From Amaurobius ferox (taxonomy: Eukaryota; Arthropoda; Arachnida; Araneae; Amaurobiidae), in contig OX578153.1 in assembly GCA_951213105.1 (NCBI GenBank), positions 57,830,520-57,894,519 on the forward strand: a stretch of DNA of 64,000 nt, given 5' to 3'. Under the pieces are notes generated by a model. It searched no databases. It was not told where the DNA came from and was given only the letters and a program-made list of their open reading frames with translations. The first letter of the stretch is position 1. The number at the start of each line of letters is the position of its first letter. Made by a program: the position numbers and the translations under genes. Shown in pieces: positions 22,042-35,009 of this stretch.

Positions 22042-24271
22042 TATCAGAAGGTAATGTAAGAAGAAGGCAGAAATATTAAATATTAAAAACTTAAGCTAGA
22101 CCATTGGTCAGCGATTGAAATGCAAAATTCATTAAAATTAAAAAAGTGGCCTTTCGTATAGTGGACTGCCTAAAATAATTTCACACTTACCTCTGATATC
22201 TAAAAGATAAAAGTAATTCAATACACACTGTACAGAAATACAGATTCGAAATGAGGGTATCACATTTTATTAATACATCAACAATTGTGCATGGTATTCT
22301 TGCATTATCTTATATCAGATTCTAAGGCACTTCATTTGTTATTAACAGTATCATATTCATCAACTTAATTACATATTTCAATTAATCATTTATGTTTGCA
22401 TTTGTATACTCTCTATAAATTTCTGAAATTCAATCCTTTACATTCCACATCATTCAATATACCTGTATTTCTAATTCATTCTTATATTCATACAAATTCA
22501 ACTTCAAATTTTATATTTAATATTCATATCAATTCTAACATATCGTTCTCGTAATCATGCGCATATAAATCATCAATTCTTTCCACAGCTCTGATAAATT
22601 CACATGTTTATAATAAATTCAAAACACTTCAAGAAATTATAACATTTCGTCTTTCAAATTAAAATGAGATTCAATTGGTAAGCTAGCTAATTTTCCAAAT
22701 TATAATTAATTTCTATAATTTATGACCAATTATAATTTTCTATAATTTATGACCACTGTTAGGAATTCTACCTAAGATTTGGCTGTGCTCACATCAGCGG
22801 TGGAAAGTGTTACGCTTGCCTAACCAAATTTCTCTCAATATAAATGAATATTATACCCCATGTTATCTTATTTATTTTCAAATTGTAAGTCCCTGTATCT
22901 TTATTTATTAATTCTAAATCTTATATTGTTTAGTAAACACTATAAAATGCCAAAAGAAACTCATGTACACAATATTATTTAATACTCATATGCACTCTTC
23001 CTGCACTTCTACTTCTAATATTAATATTTTCATTCTCATGAATTTATGCAGTACTATATTATAACTATTTATAATCTACTCTGATATTAATTTGTATATT
23101 CAATCATATTTCAAATTTTACTTATATATACATTATCAAATACAATCATATTATTCATTAAGTTGTATATTCTATCATAATAGAGATCATACATTTTACA
23201 ATCGTGATTCGTATTCTCTGCCCATCCCGAGGCATTAATTTACCAATGAGTTTTTATATATATTCTTGGAGCATTTAGTGAAACTCCTTTCTAAAATCTC
23301 GTAATTAATTAAACTTTAACTCACCCAGCACCTTCAGGCAGTAAATCTTTGGTCGACATGTGCATAATTATCCAAATGTTTGTCACACTTTAGTTTATTT
23401 AAACCGTGGATTATTCCCTATTTACGAATGTTGACTTCGGGAATAGTCCAAACATCACTATGGGTTAGAGGCATATCAGGAGCAGAAATTGATTCCTTTG
23501 GCAGACTCCTCAATCGCCGTTGGTTTCGGCGCTCTCTGCATGTAGGCCTTGTAGGCAATTGTTTTTCAGCTGGCACGTAGCTGTCATGTAGAGATGAACA
23601 CATGAAACGATTGTAGTTTTGATCAGTTGAAATATTCTTAGTCCTCATTTGCATTCCTATTTTTGCAATCCAGCGTCGATGTAAGGAGGCTCTCGCGCCA
23701 TTTTAGCTCGTGGCTCAGGGTCCTTGCCCAGCAATCACGCACTCTTTTATACATTTTTTCCTTTTTTTGTTTTACCGTAATTCTCAGTGCCCAAATTCCA
23801 ATCGAAGCGTAGTAAATATATTTTTTATTGTTCACAATGGTCCTGCAGATTAATAGAGGAATTAATATAATCGTGCGCAAAATGAGTTTGCACCATTTTG
23901 GCGCGCCGGCCGAAGCCAAGCTCCTAGAGCAAAAGTTTTTTACCGCATCATTCGCGTGAAGTTCAGCATCGAGAGAAAGAGGAGAGCTTCGCACTCTTCG
24001 CGCCTAGAAACAAGGGGGTCCGAGTGTCCTCTGCGATTGGTCAAGAGGCCCTTCTCCGCTCCGCTTTTCTTTATTTAATTTTGTTTCTGAACACCTGCAA
24101 GTCTATTTTTAGCCACTGCTGGCCAACTCAGCATAGCAATGCCTCTAAAAAAGTACACTTTTTCTCCCATGACCAGTGAATTTCTGAAGTCCTATTCTGA
24201 GGAGTAATTCCATTTAAAAAAAAGGTTAATTCTTTTTAGAAAAACCATGTCTGATCCCTTGGATCAAGACA
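22042..24271 (-). repeat. 3' LTR (element sense) of the minus-strand retrotransposon
   Basis: 2230 bp, mostly AT-rich, with a GC-richer block at 23640-24060 near the transcriptionally upstream end (minus strand). That block holds a CCAAT motif (GACCAATCGCAG, about 24032-24043), consistent with promoter function. The first 24 nt of the sense strand form an imperfect palindrome (TGTCTTGATCC..GGATCAGACA). Small minus-strand frames (23418-23654 and 23638-23994) are duplicated identically in both LTRs and have no recognised domains. Confidence 0.85.
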
Positions 24272-25962
24272 TACCACCCCTCAGTAAGAAGAAAAGAAAT
24301 AACAACCAGTTCAAAACGAATTCCGAAGAATTCCTAAAAAAAAATTCTACGAATTTCCTAAGTCCCGTAAAGTTTTGCAAAGGGAGGAGAAAATGTCTGG
24401 TGCAGTCTGTGCCAGACATTATCTCGGGGTAAGCAGAGAAAGAGAACATCACAATATATTTATACAATATCTACATAATCATCATCTTTATACATCACAC
24501 TGACTAATTTTTCTTATTAAAATAAACACAGTAATGTAATCATCAATTTGGATCTAAAAAATTTTAACTTACACAATAATCAGCAATAAATATCATGCAT
24601 CCAGTACTTTATAACATCAATGTAATCTTAAGATTCTATTAGTTCTTAAAAAAAAATTCAATCTACGAAGAAGATGTAACTGCGCAAGGCGCGCGTACTG
24701 CGCTCACTGTAAAAACGAAACTAAATTTCTCCTTTCGGTTCGGACAGTCCTTCCAACAAAATTCTCCTACCGCTGCATTTCTCTGGCTGAAAAGGGGGGA
24801 GGGAGGAAATGTAAACAACACACTCCGTTCTCCTACGTTGAAGCAAAACACACGGCTCCTGCTCACATAGCCCGGTCGAAAATCCTGAGCTTACGAATCA
24901 CGAAGTAAACAAAGAAGGTGTATCCCGTAATCGAGATGTTTAGGAAATGCATGACTTTCTTGCTCGCTTGCTACAAATTAGTAAAATCCAGTTTAAATAA
25001 AATCCTTGATCTTTCAAGAAAGATGGGCTCCTTAAAATAATTTATTTCCATGCCTGCATAAAAACAAATTCCAAAATCTACAAGCGTCGCGAACTACTTG
25101 CGATTGGTAATTACCAAGGTTCTATTCAGCCGGTTGTTACTTGCAATCTGTTTACATTGAACAAACTGATTTCAAACATGAAATTTTAATATCATCACTT
25201 CCTGTCCACGCTTATGCTATCCATCCAGTTACTCCTGTCCTTCTACACACTATTTTTTTTTAATTTGATTTAACATATTATTTCTTAAAATTCAGCTTAT
25301 TTATTTCATATTTTCTTCTAAGTTCAAGTCAATCCAAAAAAATTTTGGCGTGGGTTTGGGGTGAAATTTGAATTTCTCACATTAATTTTAGATCATTAAA
25401 TATAACATATAACTCAAATAAAATAAAATGTGCATACACTTTTAAAGCTTTTAGTTTTAAATTTAGGTACTGGTGCACTATAATAAAAATATAATACATT
25501 CATATATCAATACAATTACTCAAATAATCAATATCAATTTCCAAACTCAATATCATATACTTCATCAAATTCATACAGTTCTCCATACTTTATGTGATAC
25601 CCCTCAAAAACATTTTATTTTTGCTTTTTCAATTTTTTTTTGTTTATATGTGATACCCATACGCAATTTTGACTTTGCAAAATTTATTCCTTATTAATTT
25701 TTATCAAACATTAATTTTATTTTATTCTTTCATTTTATTTTTATTGTATTGTATACATATTTTTTTTTTTTATTTAAAATACTTTGATCTCAGTATAAAT
25801 TATAGTTTATTTACATTTTATAACAAAACAATCATACTTCAGTATCAATTAACTCACAGCACTATTCAATTTCCAGTGTAAAATTTTAAATTCATCAAGT
25901 TTTAAGTTTATGAATTTCATTTAACTACCAGGTTCACTACGACTGGTGCACGGCACCAAATA
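24272..25962 (-). other. Internal region of the LTR element (non-coding)
   Basis: No conserved retroviral-type frame on either strand. A GC-rich patch lies at 24665-24890. The rest is strongly AT-rich. It is shorter than one LTR, which is unusual. Confidence 0.7.
25941..25958 (-). promoter_or_regulatory. Putative primer-binding site
   Basis: The minus strand reads TGGTGCCGTGCACCAGTC starting 4 nt from the LTR boundary. It begins with TGG, as expected for pairing with a tRNA CCA end, and resembles the 'TTGGTGCCGTG' style I associate with Bel-Pao elements. The tRNA was not identified. Confidence 0.5.
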
Positions 25963-28192
25963 TATCAGAAGGTAATGTAAGAAGAAGGCAGAAATATTAA
26001 ATATTAAAAACTTAAGCTAGACCATTGGTCAGCGATTGAAATGCAAAATTCATTAAAATTAAAAAAGTGGCCTTTCGTATAGTGGACTGCCTAAAATAAT
26101 TTCACACTTACCTCTGATATCTAAAAGATAAAAGTAATTCAATACACACTGTACAGAAATACAGATTCGAAATGAGGGTATCACATTTTATTAATACATC
26201 AACAATTGTGCATGGTATTCTTGCATTATCTTATATCAGATTCTAAGGCACTTCATTTGTTATTAACAGTATCATATTCATCAACTTAATTACATATTTC
26301 AATTAATCATTTATGTTTGCATTTGTATACTCTCTATAAATTTCTGAAATTCAATCCTTTACATTCCACATCATTCAATATACCTGTATTTCTAATTCAT
26401 TCTTATATTCATACAAATTCAACTTCAAATTTTATATTTAATATTCATATCAATTCTAACATATCGTTCTCGTAATCATGCGCATATAAATCATCAATTC
26501 TTTCCACAGCTCTGATAAATTCACATGTTTATAATAAATTCAAAACACTTCAAGAAATTATAACATTTCGTCTTTCAAATTAAAATGAGATTCAATTGGT
26601 AAGCTAGCTAATTTTCCGAATTATAATTAATTTCTATAATTTATGACCAATTATAATTTTCTATAATTTATGACCACTGTTAGGAATTCTACCTAAGATG
26701 AGGCTGTGCTCACATCAGCGGTGGAAAGTGTTACGCTTGCCTAACCAAATTTCTCTCAATATAAATGAATATTATACCCCATGTTATCTTATTTATTTTC
26801 AAATTGTAAGTCCCTGTATCTTTATTTATTAATTCTAAATCTTATATTGTTTAGTAAACACTATAAAATGCCAAAAGAAACTCATGTACACAATATTATT
26901 TAATACTCATATGCACTCTTCCTGCACTTCTACTTCTAATATTAATATTTTCATTCTCATGAATTTATGCAGTACTATATTATAACTATTTATAATCTAC
27001 TCTGATATTAATTTGTATATTCAATCATATTTCAAATTTTACTTATATATACATTATCAAATACAATCATATTATTCATTAAGTTGTATATTCTATCATA
27101 ATAGAGATCATACATTTTACAATCGTGATTCGTATTCTCTGCCCATCCCGAGGCATTAATTTACCAATGAGTTTTTATATATATTCTTGGAGCATTTAGT
27201 GAAACTCCTTTCTAAAATCTCGTAATTAATTAAACTTTAACTCACCCAGCACCTTCAGGCAGTAAATCTTTGGTCGACATGTGCATAATTATCCAAATGT
27301 TTGTCACACTTTAGTTTATTTAAACCGTGGATTATTCCCTATTTACGAATGTTGACTTCGGGAATAGTCCAAACATCACTATGGGTTAGAGGCATATCAG
27401 GAGCAGAAATTGATTCCTTTGGCAGACTCCTCAATCGCCGTTGGTTTCGGCGCTCTCTGCATGTAGGCCTTGTAGGCAATTGTTTTTCAGCTGGCACGTA
27501 GCTGTCATGTAGAGATGAACACATGAAACGATTGTAGTTTTGATCAGTTGAAATATTCTTAGTCCTCATTTGCATTCCTATTTTTGCAATCCAGCGTCGA
27601 TGTAAGGAGGCTCTCGCGCCATTTTAGCTCGTGGCTCAGGGTCCTTGCCCAGCAATCACGCACTCTTTTATACATTTTTTCCTTTTTTTGTTTTACCGTA
27701 ATTCTCAGTGCCCAAATTCCAATCGAAGCGTAGTAAATATATTTTTTATTGTTCACAATGGTCCTGCAGATTAATAGAGGAATTAATATAATCGTGCGCA
27801 AAATGAGTTTGCACCATTTTGGCGCGCCGGCCGAAGCCAAGCTCCTAGAGCAAAAGTTTTTTACCGCATCATTCGCGTGAAGTTCAGCATCGAGAGAAAG
27901 AGGAGAGCTTCGCACTCTTCGCGCCTAGAAACAAGGGGGTCCGAGTGTCCTCTGCGATTGGTCAAGAGGCCCTTCTCCGCTCCGCTTTTCTTTATTTAAT
28001 TTTGTTTCTGAACACCTGCAAGTCTATTTTTAGCCACTGCTGGCCAACTCAGCATAGCAATGCCTCTAAAAAAGTACACTTTTTCTCCCATGACCAGTGA
28101 ATTTCTGAAGTCCTATTCTGAGGAGTAATTCCATTTAAAAAAAAGGTTAATTCTTTTTAGAAAAACCATGTCTGATCCCTTGGATCAAGACA
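25963..28192 (-). repeat. 5' LTR (element sense) of the minus-strand retrotransposon
   Basis: Same 2230 bp as the left LTR. Differences I see are at about 26618 (g against a) and a two-base change at about 26699-26700 (ga against tt). Such near-identity indicates a recent insertion or recent gene conversion. Confidence 0.85.
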
Positions 28193-28404
28193 AAACGATC
28201 TTTAAACATCGCGATAAACAGGGAAAATATGGATGCCACATTTTATTTTGAAAGAGTCACGTGATCTCTTCATATAATATGGGTGTAACTATAATTTAAA
28301 TTTTTATTTAAACTACCTAATTATTTTGTTGAACTTTTTTCACACATTTTACGTGATAATTTGAATATTTCCTATAATTTATAAAGCAATTTATGAATTT
28401 TAGC

Positions 28405-28655
28405 TCTGCTTGAAAATTTTTGAAAAATTATGTCTTATAAGGTTCAACGTATTTCATTTTTTCAACCCGTGTTAAATCTGAAACTAATTGGGTGATATTA
28501 TTCATTTTCATTCCCATATGTCCTACAGACAGTCTCGACAACATACTAAAATTTCATTTTGATAAAATCATTTTTACGGCAGTTATCGTACGAACGGACA
28601 GAATGAATAAAGTCATAACCACTTTACCATTATGTTGGAAAGTTTAAAAACTGCC
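28405..28655 (+). repeat. Dispersed repeat pair F, copy 2
   Basis: Partner of 14290-14545 with the GACA tract reduced ('aacggacagaatgaataaag'). Confidence 0.65.
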
Positions 28656-28794
28656 AGTCCGATGAAGAAAGTTACATATTGAATATATATATATATTTTA
28701 CCCCACACCACGATATATTTTGATTACATTTTTATATTACAAAATAACGCATTTGCGTTGCAAAATATTTACGCGGATAGTCCTGGGCATCCGA

Positions 28795-29060
28795 GCTATG
28801 CGAGATCACAAGATAACCCAGTGCAGTAGCAAGACTGTGAATGTGCAGATAAATGAGCGATGATAGGATCTGCAGGAGTAGAGAATAACGTTGGAAACGG
28901 CAGCTAATTGAAGTACAAGAAGCCGAGGTGATGATGTTCGTATGATGATAATGCCTATCGCGATTCGTAATCTGTAAGCTGTAAGCTTCCAATCATGATT
29001 ATGAGTTGCACAGTTGATTTTAACACGCACTATGTTTCGTAAAGGCGATTGTTCAAAGCA
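28795..29060. repeat. Dispersed repeat pair G, copy 2
   Basis: Partner of 18370-18640 ('gcagataaatgagc', 'cggcagctaattgaagtacaag', 'gatgataatgcctatc'). Two overlapping minus-strand frames (28732-28992 and 28806-29132) are not kept in the other copy and are not called as genes. Confidence 0.6.
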
Positions 29061-29247
29061 GTTTTGCGAGTTAAGCGCTTTTCGCTGGAAACGAGATGAT
29101 GTGTAACATACTGTAAGGCGAAGCCTTAACATTTCTCACGAAAAAAAACCCCACTTTGTGCTAAGAAAAGCCCCAAGTACAAGAAACAAATATCTCTTAC
29201 TAAAAAAGTTAATATTTAGAATTCATGATACTATGAGCACTATCTTG

Positions 29248-29248
<1 letters not shown>

Positions 29249-29279
<31 letters not shown>

Positions 29280-29305
29280 CATATATATGTGTGTGTGTGT
29301 GTGTA
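29249..29305. repeat. Self-complementary (CA)n(TA)n(GT)n microsatellite
   Basis: CA repeats pass through an AT core into GT repeats, forming a near-perfect palindrome of about 55 bp able to extrude a cruciform. Confidence 0.85.
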
Positions 29306-32300
29306 TTTATATATGTGTTACAATTTATTTCTAATGTATCTTTGGATTTACATAAACCATTTTTATTATAGTATGTAAATCTGGTTAATCTTATAAATTT
29401 ATTATTGAACAATTTACTATTCCATATATTGCAGTTCTATATAACCCGCAGTTGCATTCTGGGAAATCACCGAGAGATCACATCCGATTGGCTACTTCGA
29501 CTGATGCGTAATCTCTCATTAAATGTTGTGAAAGTTTCACAGGTGTTTCCCCTCCTCCTGCTCATCCATATCCTACCTTATAGTGCGATTTCGTACACCC
29601 TCTTTTAATGGCTCCCTGGGATCTAGGGAGACCACAACACCTGGTTCCACCACCCCCTAGCCTCCTTTGTTCTTTGGTGGTCCCGTTCCTAATGAAATTA
29701 CAGACCATTTGATGGGCTTTTGTAGCATATGGTCAATAAGTGGTATGGGTCAAATACAGGGTTACTTCGATTTTATGGGCTTTCTATTAAGTGATGAGTA
29801 GTTTAGGATATGTTTGGGTATTGGTGTATATAATGTGCGGATATGCGAAAAAAAGTTGCTCTTCTTTTCACTTGTGCACTTAAAAATAGGATTTGAAATT
29901 TGGAGAATATAAATTTATTTTTCGAAAATGTTTTGGAACAAAAAATTTCCTTTTGCAAATTTTTCTAACGTATTTTGTTTACATTATTTAGAAACTGTTT
30001 GATAATTTACCACCTTAAATACCTGAACTGTTAGATAGTTTACCACATTATTAGTACTCAAGGGATTAAGGAATCAAAATATATATTGAAAGACTTGTCG
30101 GAAGATCTATAGACAGCACAACCAATATTTAGGTGTGTTCTTATTCTATAAATACGAAAAATTGACCAATTCTAATCGGTCTGTCTATACTACGTCTGTC
30201 TGCCTGTATGCATGTATGTCTAGCTGTCCGCATGCAATAGAGAAAACACCAGATTGATTTTTACAACAGTTTATATATAGCTTCTAGATCCAATCTAGAT
30301 GTCTGTCAGTCTGTTTGTGTGTCCGCGTGAAACGCCGCGAAAACCACCAGCTTGATATTTACAAAATTTCATACTTAAAATCTAGATGCAATTTTGGCGA
30401 TCTAAAATAACATTTGTTACAAGAAGCTGAAATAATTTAATGTAGTTTTATATATTTACTCCATTGTCTCTTGTGGGGAAATAAGACATCTTAAATTAAT
30501 TAAAATAGTTTTTCATAAACTTGTGTGACCATTCATTAGTTTGAAACATGAGAAATAGCATGCAGTTAGTTAAAATTATTTTTTATAAATTAAATGACAG
30601 ATCATGTGATATGTGGTAAGGTATATAGTGCTCACTGGGAACTGCAAGTACATAAATATAAATACATTGTTTTAAGGCGATTATCGTGCATTTTTCGACT
30701 TATTTCAAACATGGAAGAATCGTATAAAAATATAGACAACGTCCATAATGGTTATAAATGTAAATATACAAAGGCAATAATAAATATTTAAACATATACC
30801 ATTTAATATTTAGAAATAAGCATATGATTTAGAATGGCATTATGTTTTTTGACTCCATTTCAAGTTCCGGACCATACTAAAAAATCATGATAACGAGCAC
30901 ATGGTTGCGATAATTTTACAATTAGAGTGCGTTGCTGTTATTAAGACAGGCAAGCGTTATTTTTTATAAAATTAATGATGCTTTAAAAATTCTGGTAGTT
31001 AATGTAAAATATGAAGTATTTTACTGAATTAATCTTGAATTCCTTGAGTTACAGATTTAAAAAATATTGAACATTTAAAAATTTATAGTCACAAAAATCA
31101 AAGCAAATAGCAGGCGTTCCAAAGTTGGAATCATACTGCCAGTGATATAAACACAATAAACATCTATTTGTTGTTAAAGATCTAGATCTCTCAAGATAAA
31201 AATATGTTCACTGGTGCTGGCTGTTGTGCTAGAAATAAGTTTATTATTTTATGAATATTGATTTTTTCTTGTAATCATAATAAAATGTAATATGAAAATT
31301 TTTTGTAATCTATAACACAATTATGAAATTAAATTTTGATAAAATGAAACGGGATGTAAAAAAGTGTAATATGTTTTCGAAATAATTATATTTTAATACA
31401 CTAGAAAGGAACATTTTTATAAATTTTCTGGAACATAAAAGTGTTACTTTATTTACTTCGTTACTTTAGTTTGAAATTATGGTGAGATTAAAAAAAAACT
31501 TTTCTATAAGAACAGAGTATTTTAAAAATATAATTCCATTTGATGTTTGAAAAACAGTTCAATTTCGTTTCAAATACAATTTTCAAATGTAATCACAGCA
31601 AAGTTTCAAATGAACTCATTAACGCTAAGTGTACGTGGAATAATAACGGCAAAAACAAATGAAAATATCCTACCCCATTTATAAATTTAATTTAACTGCC
31701 TTTTGAGGTGTCATGAAATCGAAAACATTTTAACCAAATATATTTTTTACTCCAAGGATTTGCTTGCAAACGCAGCAGACGATAAAGAATAAAACAATTT
31801 TTTCTTTTGTTTTTTTCACCACAGCTTGGTCGTGCGACAATGAAAAAAAAATCTTGCAGAATGTATTTCTAAATTTGCGACTACTGATAAAGCCTCAGTC
31901 AGACGATTTTCGAGCGCTCTAAGTGGCACATTAACGCCCACTGATAACGTTCTATTATTTTTTCCTTTGTGGGTGTGCTATTAAAGGCGATATGCCCTTT
32001 TCGCGAAATGGTTCTTCCTTTTCAATATTTTTTGTTCTATTTTTAAAGTTTTTTGTACCTTGCGGACGTATATTAAATCACTAGGTACAATTGTGCAAAA
32101 AAAAGTCGAGCTTAAAAAGCCGACAGTTCTAATTTTTTTGGCATGTTTCCTGATAAAAGAGAAGGCACAGTTTCTTTTAAATGTTCTTTTTTTTCCCTAT
32201 TCAGTTACTTCGAAGTAAAACTCTGGAGGAAAAGTGGAAGATATTTTGCTGATGTGTGAAATTGTAAAATTGAATTTAATCATCAGTTTAAATAATGCGT

Positions 32301-32529
32301 TCAAAAATTAAATTGCATTTTTGGTTTCAATATGTTCTAGATTTTAATAATACTCTTAAGGGAAGGCTCATCTTTTAATATATAAAAATAAAAATCTGTA
32401 TTTTATAACTTTTCACGTTTGTAAGCGTTTTTTTTCCAAGTTGGTTAGTGCATTCCTTCTGGTTCTACAAACAACTCTGTCGAAATTTTAAAGATTCAGT
32501 CTAGAGGTGCACAGATTTTTTATATGCAC
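29306..32529. other. Mostly featureless AT-rich DNA
   Basis: Near 29438 'tctatataaccc' is followed by a less AT-rich stretch (29450-29690). This could be a promoter-like segment, but no reading frame follows. GTCTGT-type microsatellite patches are at 30170-30235 and 30300-30325, each followed by related 'accag.ttgat.tttacaa' sequence. No gene supported. Confidence 0.4.
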
Positions 32530-32906
32530 AGACCACTGCCCTTCCTAGAACCTGTAAAGAAACTCGCTGTCCTAGCACGGACTCGAACCTCGGATAGGTC
32601 AGCTGTACTGGCCAACCGACGTTTTCACAATTGAGCTATATTTGACGGAATTGCAAGCTCTTATCGACGAAATGGACTCTGCATTCTCCTTCCTCTAATG
32701 TCAGACTGACGTGCAATTTAGCAATCTGACTAACAACCTTCTATGTTTACTCCAGGTTAACCTCCTGATATTATTTTTATTCAGGTTAGTATCATGCGTG
32801 ATTGTTATAGTCTCTCCTGCCCCCAAATATTTGAAATCGGTGCCAAATGTACCATATTTCACTAAATTCGTTCTAATTGCAAGAGTCACTTTCAGACTCC
32901 CAACAT
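32530..32906 (-). repeat. tRNA-derived repeat, family S2
   Basis: Minus strand: tRNA-like core (B-box region 'gaggttcgagtccgt' near 32585, degenerate A box near 32635) joined to the S2 body ('gataagagcttgcaattcc', 'agattgc', 'gtctgaaagtgac'). It abuts a plus-strand SINE copy at 32907. Confidence 0.6.
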
Positions 32907-33170
32907 AGGGGCAGGATAGCCCATTAGTTAAGACACAGAGTTTTCACTTGGAGGACCTGAGTTCGATTCTCTCGGCTCTGCCCAAAATATCCCTGCTTTT
33001 ACACGAAGTACTGGCACATTAAAGCTGTGGGCCGAAAGTCATTCCGAGAGGTTGGTGGCAGAGGAAGGAGGGTACGGTCCATGTGTATGTCGCTCTTCTT
33101 TGAATTGGGTGGCACTTTTCCGGCCAATCAGACATACCTTACACTTTCGGGTAGGTCGGGCGGTCTGGGT
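32907..33170 (+). mobile_element. Diverged tRNA-headed SINE
   Basis: A box ATAGCCCATTAGTTAAG and B box GAGTTCGATTCTC are kept. The body is recognisable ('ttccgagaggttggtggcag', 'gaggaaggagggtacggtcc', 'gaattgggtggcactt') and ends in 'gtaggtcgggcggtctgggt' without a CAA tail. This is an older copy than those at 40-41 kb. Confidence 0.8.
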
Positions 33171-33379
33171 CGAAATTTGAATAGTGAAACTCACATGCTT
33201 CTCATGTTTGAAATCGCACGATTTTATAGTACGAAACTAAAATCTAATAAACAACGGAACTATAATTTGAAGAAGAATGATAAATATATCAATCATGGTC
33301 ACAATTCGTGAAGAATCAAGAATCGGTGCAAGATTCAGAACGATAGGAACTTCCCCACTTCTGCTAATATTTTCACTTC

Positions 33380-34030
33380 GTGTCAAATTACTACACATAT
33401 TTCTCTTCCACATACTTTCTGGGACCTAATAATTGTACAGCCGTCGGGGAACACGTTTGCAAACTGAGAATAAATATTCAGACGATAGCGGAACTTGCCG
33501 AGGGGTTGACCGAACGTTTGATAGATGAGCCACACTTCTACCCGTCACTCTCATCACGAGATGGGTGTTGCTCCCCTCCCATCTCTCTCTCCTTCCCAAA
33601 CCAAAAAAGTAACCATAAAAAGAAACTCAGAGTGATCCCGAAATAGGATGGAATGTAAGTAAATAAAAACCATGGCAAAGTTCTGGAGGGTCAAGGCTCA
33701 TAGGAGGTGATTATTTCACTAGATGGCGCTGTCGAAAAGCCGGACTTTTCGCAAACGAGAATGAATTGAGGAAGACCTCGTGTGTTCGAAGCAAATCCAA
33801 GCGGTAAATCAGGCCTAATCCAGGCCTTCACCCACCCCTCTAAGCAGGACGAATAATTCAACTCTAATAAGCGAAGAACCGCGAACGAAAAATTAATTTT
33901 CCCGACGACTGGTGCAAAAAAAAACGCGACCGTAACGGACTTGGGTGATTTCGTGATTCGACGAGACTTTATGTCATTGGTGACAGAGAGCAGCAGTGTG
34001 GACGAGATTATAGAAGATTGAGCTGAATTT
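33380..34030 (+). other. Less AT-rich segment, possible non-repetitive exon or regulatory DNA
   Basis: Not obviously repeat-derived. An 88-codon plus frame (33380-33646) has an unrecognised product. A good splice-donor-like 'aatGTAAGTaa' follows at about 33654. Further on, 'tagatggcgct' and a CG-containing stretch (33860-34000) differ from the AT-rich background. This could be a 5' exon or promoter, but no partner exon or domain was found. Confidence 0.2.
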
Positions 34031-34329
34031 TGGTTGTCGCCTTTATTCTTTTATATCTTTCATTATGTTCTTTTTCTCGTTCGTTGAATTACGAGGTATA
34101 ATCAATTAAATCTGTTACTTGGTTAGAAGTAATTCATAAAACGAATGTAATCCCTAGGATGAAATTTTATCAGAGCAAAGAAAAAAATCATTTGATTGTT
34201 AGAATAATTATTCCAGGCACTTCAGCTCTGTATTTATCAGGCTTTAAGGGTATAATTTTTTTTTTCTCGCACATTGTAGGTTGTTGAAAATATTCATAAA
34301 GTAAACACGTTTGAACTCTTTCACATATT
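34031..34329. other. No gene seen
   Basis: AT-rich sequence leading into the foldback element. Confidence 0.35.
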
Positions 34330-35009
34330 TTCCATCAAAGACTATAATATCTGTAAACTATCATTATTTAAAACACCATCTTGACGTACAGGAATTTTTT
34401 TTTTATATTTTGAAGTGCCATAGCGCTTTCAGACATCATGATGTCCATCATCAGTGGCAAGGTTTTTTACATTTTAAAGTGCCATAGCGTTTTAACATAT
34501 CATAATGTTCATCATCAGTGGCAATGTTTTTTACACTTTAAACTGCCATAGCGCTTTCAGATATCATAATGTTCATCAGTGGCAATGTTTTTTACAGTTT
34601 GAAGTGCCATAGCGCTTTCAGTCATCATGATGTCCATCATCAGTGGCAAGGATTTTTACATTTTAAAGTGCCATAGCGTTTTAACATATCATAATGTTCA
34701 TCATCAGTGGCAATGTTTTTTACATTTTGAAGTGCCATAGCTCTTTCAGATATCATAATGTCCATCGTTAGTGGCAATGTTCCTTACATTTTAAAGTGTC
34801 ATAGTGCTTTCAGACATCATAATGTCCATCATCAGTGATCTACCATCAGTAACATTGCCACTGCTGATGGACATTATGATGTTTGAAACCACTATGGCAC
34901 TTTAAAATGTAAAAATAAAAATTCTTGTATCTCAAGGTGGTGCTTTAAATGGAGACAGTTTACAGATCTTGTACTTTTTGATAAAAAAAAATGTTGAAAA
35001 TATGTTGAT
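34330..35009. mobile_element. Foldback-type element with internal higher-order array
   Basis: Outer arms are inverted: 'atctgtaaac..aaaacaccatcttga' (34350-34388) against its complement in 34930-34975. Between them are seven direct units of about 64 bp ('ttttacattttaaagtgccatagcg..atcatcagtggcaatg', 34405-34850) and one inverted unit (34850-34912). Units 1/4, 2/5 and 3/6 are more alike than neighbours, giving a three-unit repeat of about 190 bp. No coding capacity. Foldback classification is inferred from structure. Confidence 0.65.

Larger units (their letters stand above)
22042..28192 (-). mobile_element. Non-autonomous LTR retrotransposon, Bel-Pao-like, minus strand
   Basis: Direct repeats at 22042-24271 and 25963-28192 (2230 bp each, offset 3921) differ at only three positions that I found. 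The whole is flanked by AAACG at 22037-22041 and 28193-28197, a 5-bp target duplication. On the minus strand the LTR starts TGTCTTGATCC and ends CTTCTGATA. The internal region is only 1691 bp and lacks gag, protease, reverse transcriptase or integrase. Minus orientation is inferred from a PBS-like motif next to the right LTR and a purine-rich tract (GAGGGGTGG) before the left one. Assignment to Bel-Pao rests on the PBS style and 5-bp duplication and is tentative. Confidence 0.85.

Noticed and set aside
23638..23994. 118-codon minus-strand frame, present identically at 27559-27915
   Set aside because: Identity only reflects the two nearly identical LTRs; no known domain, and the position in the LTR suggests regulatory rather than coding sequence.
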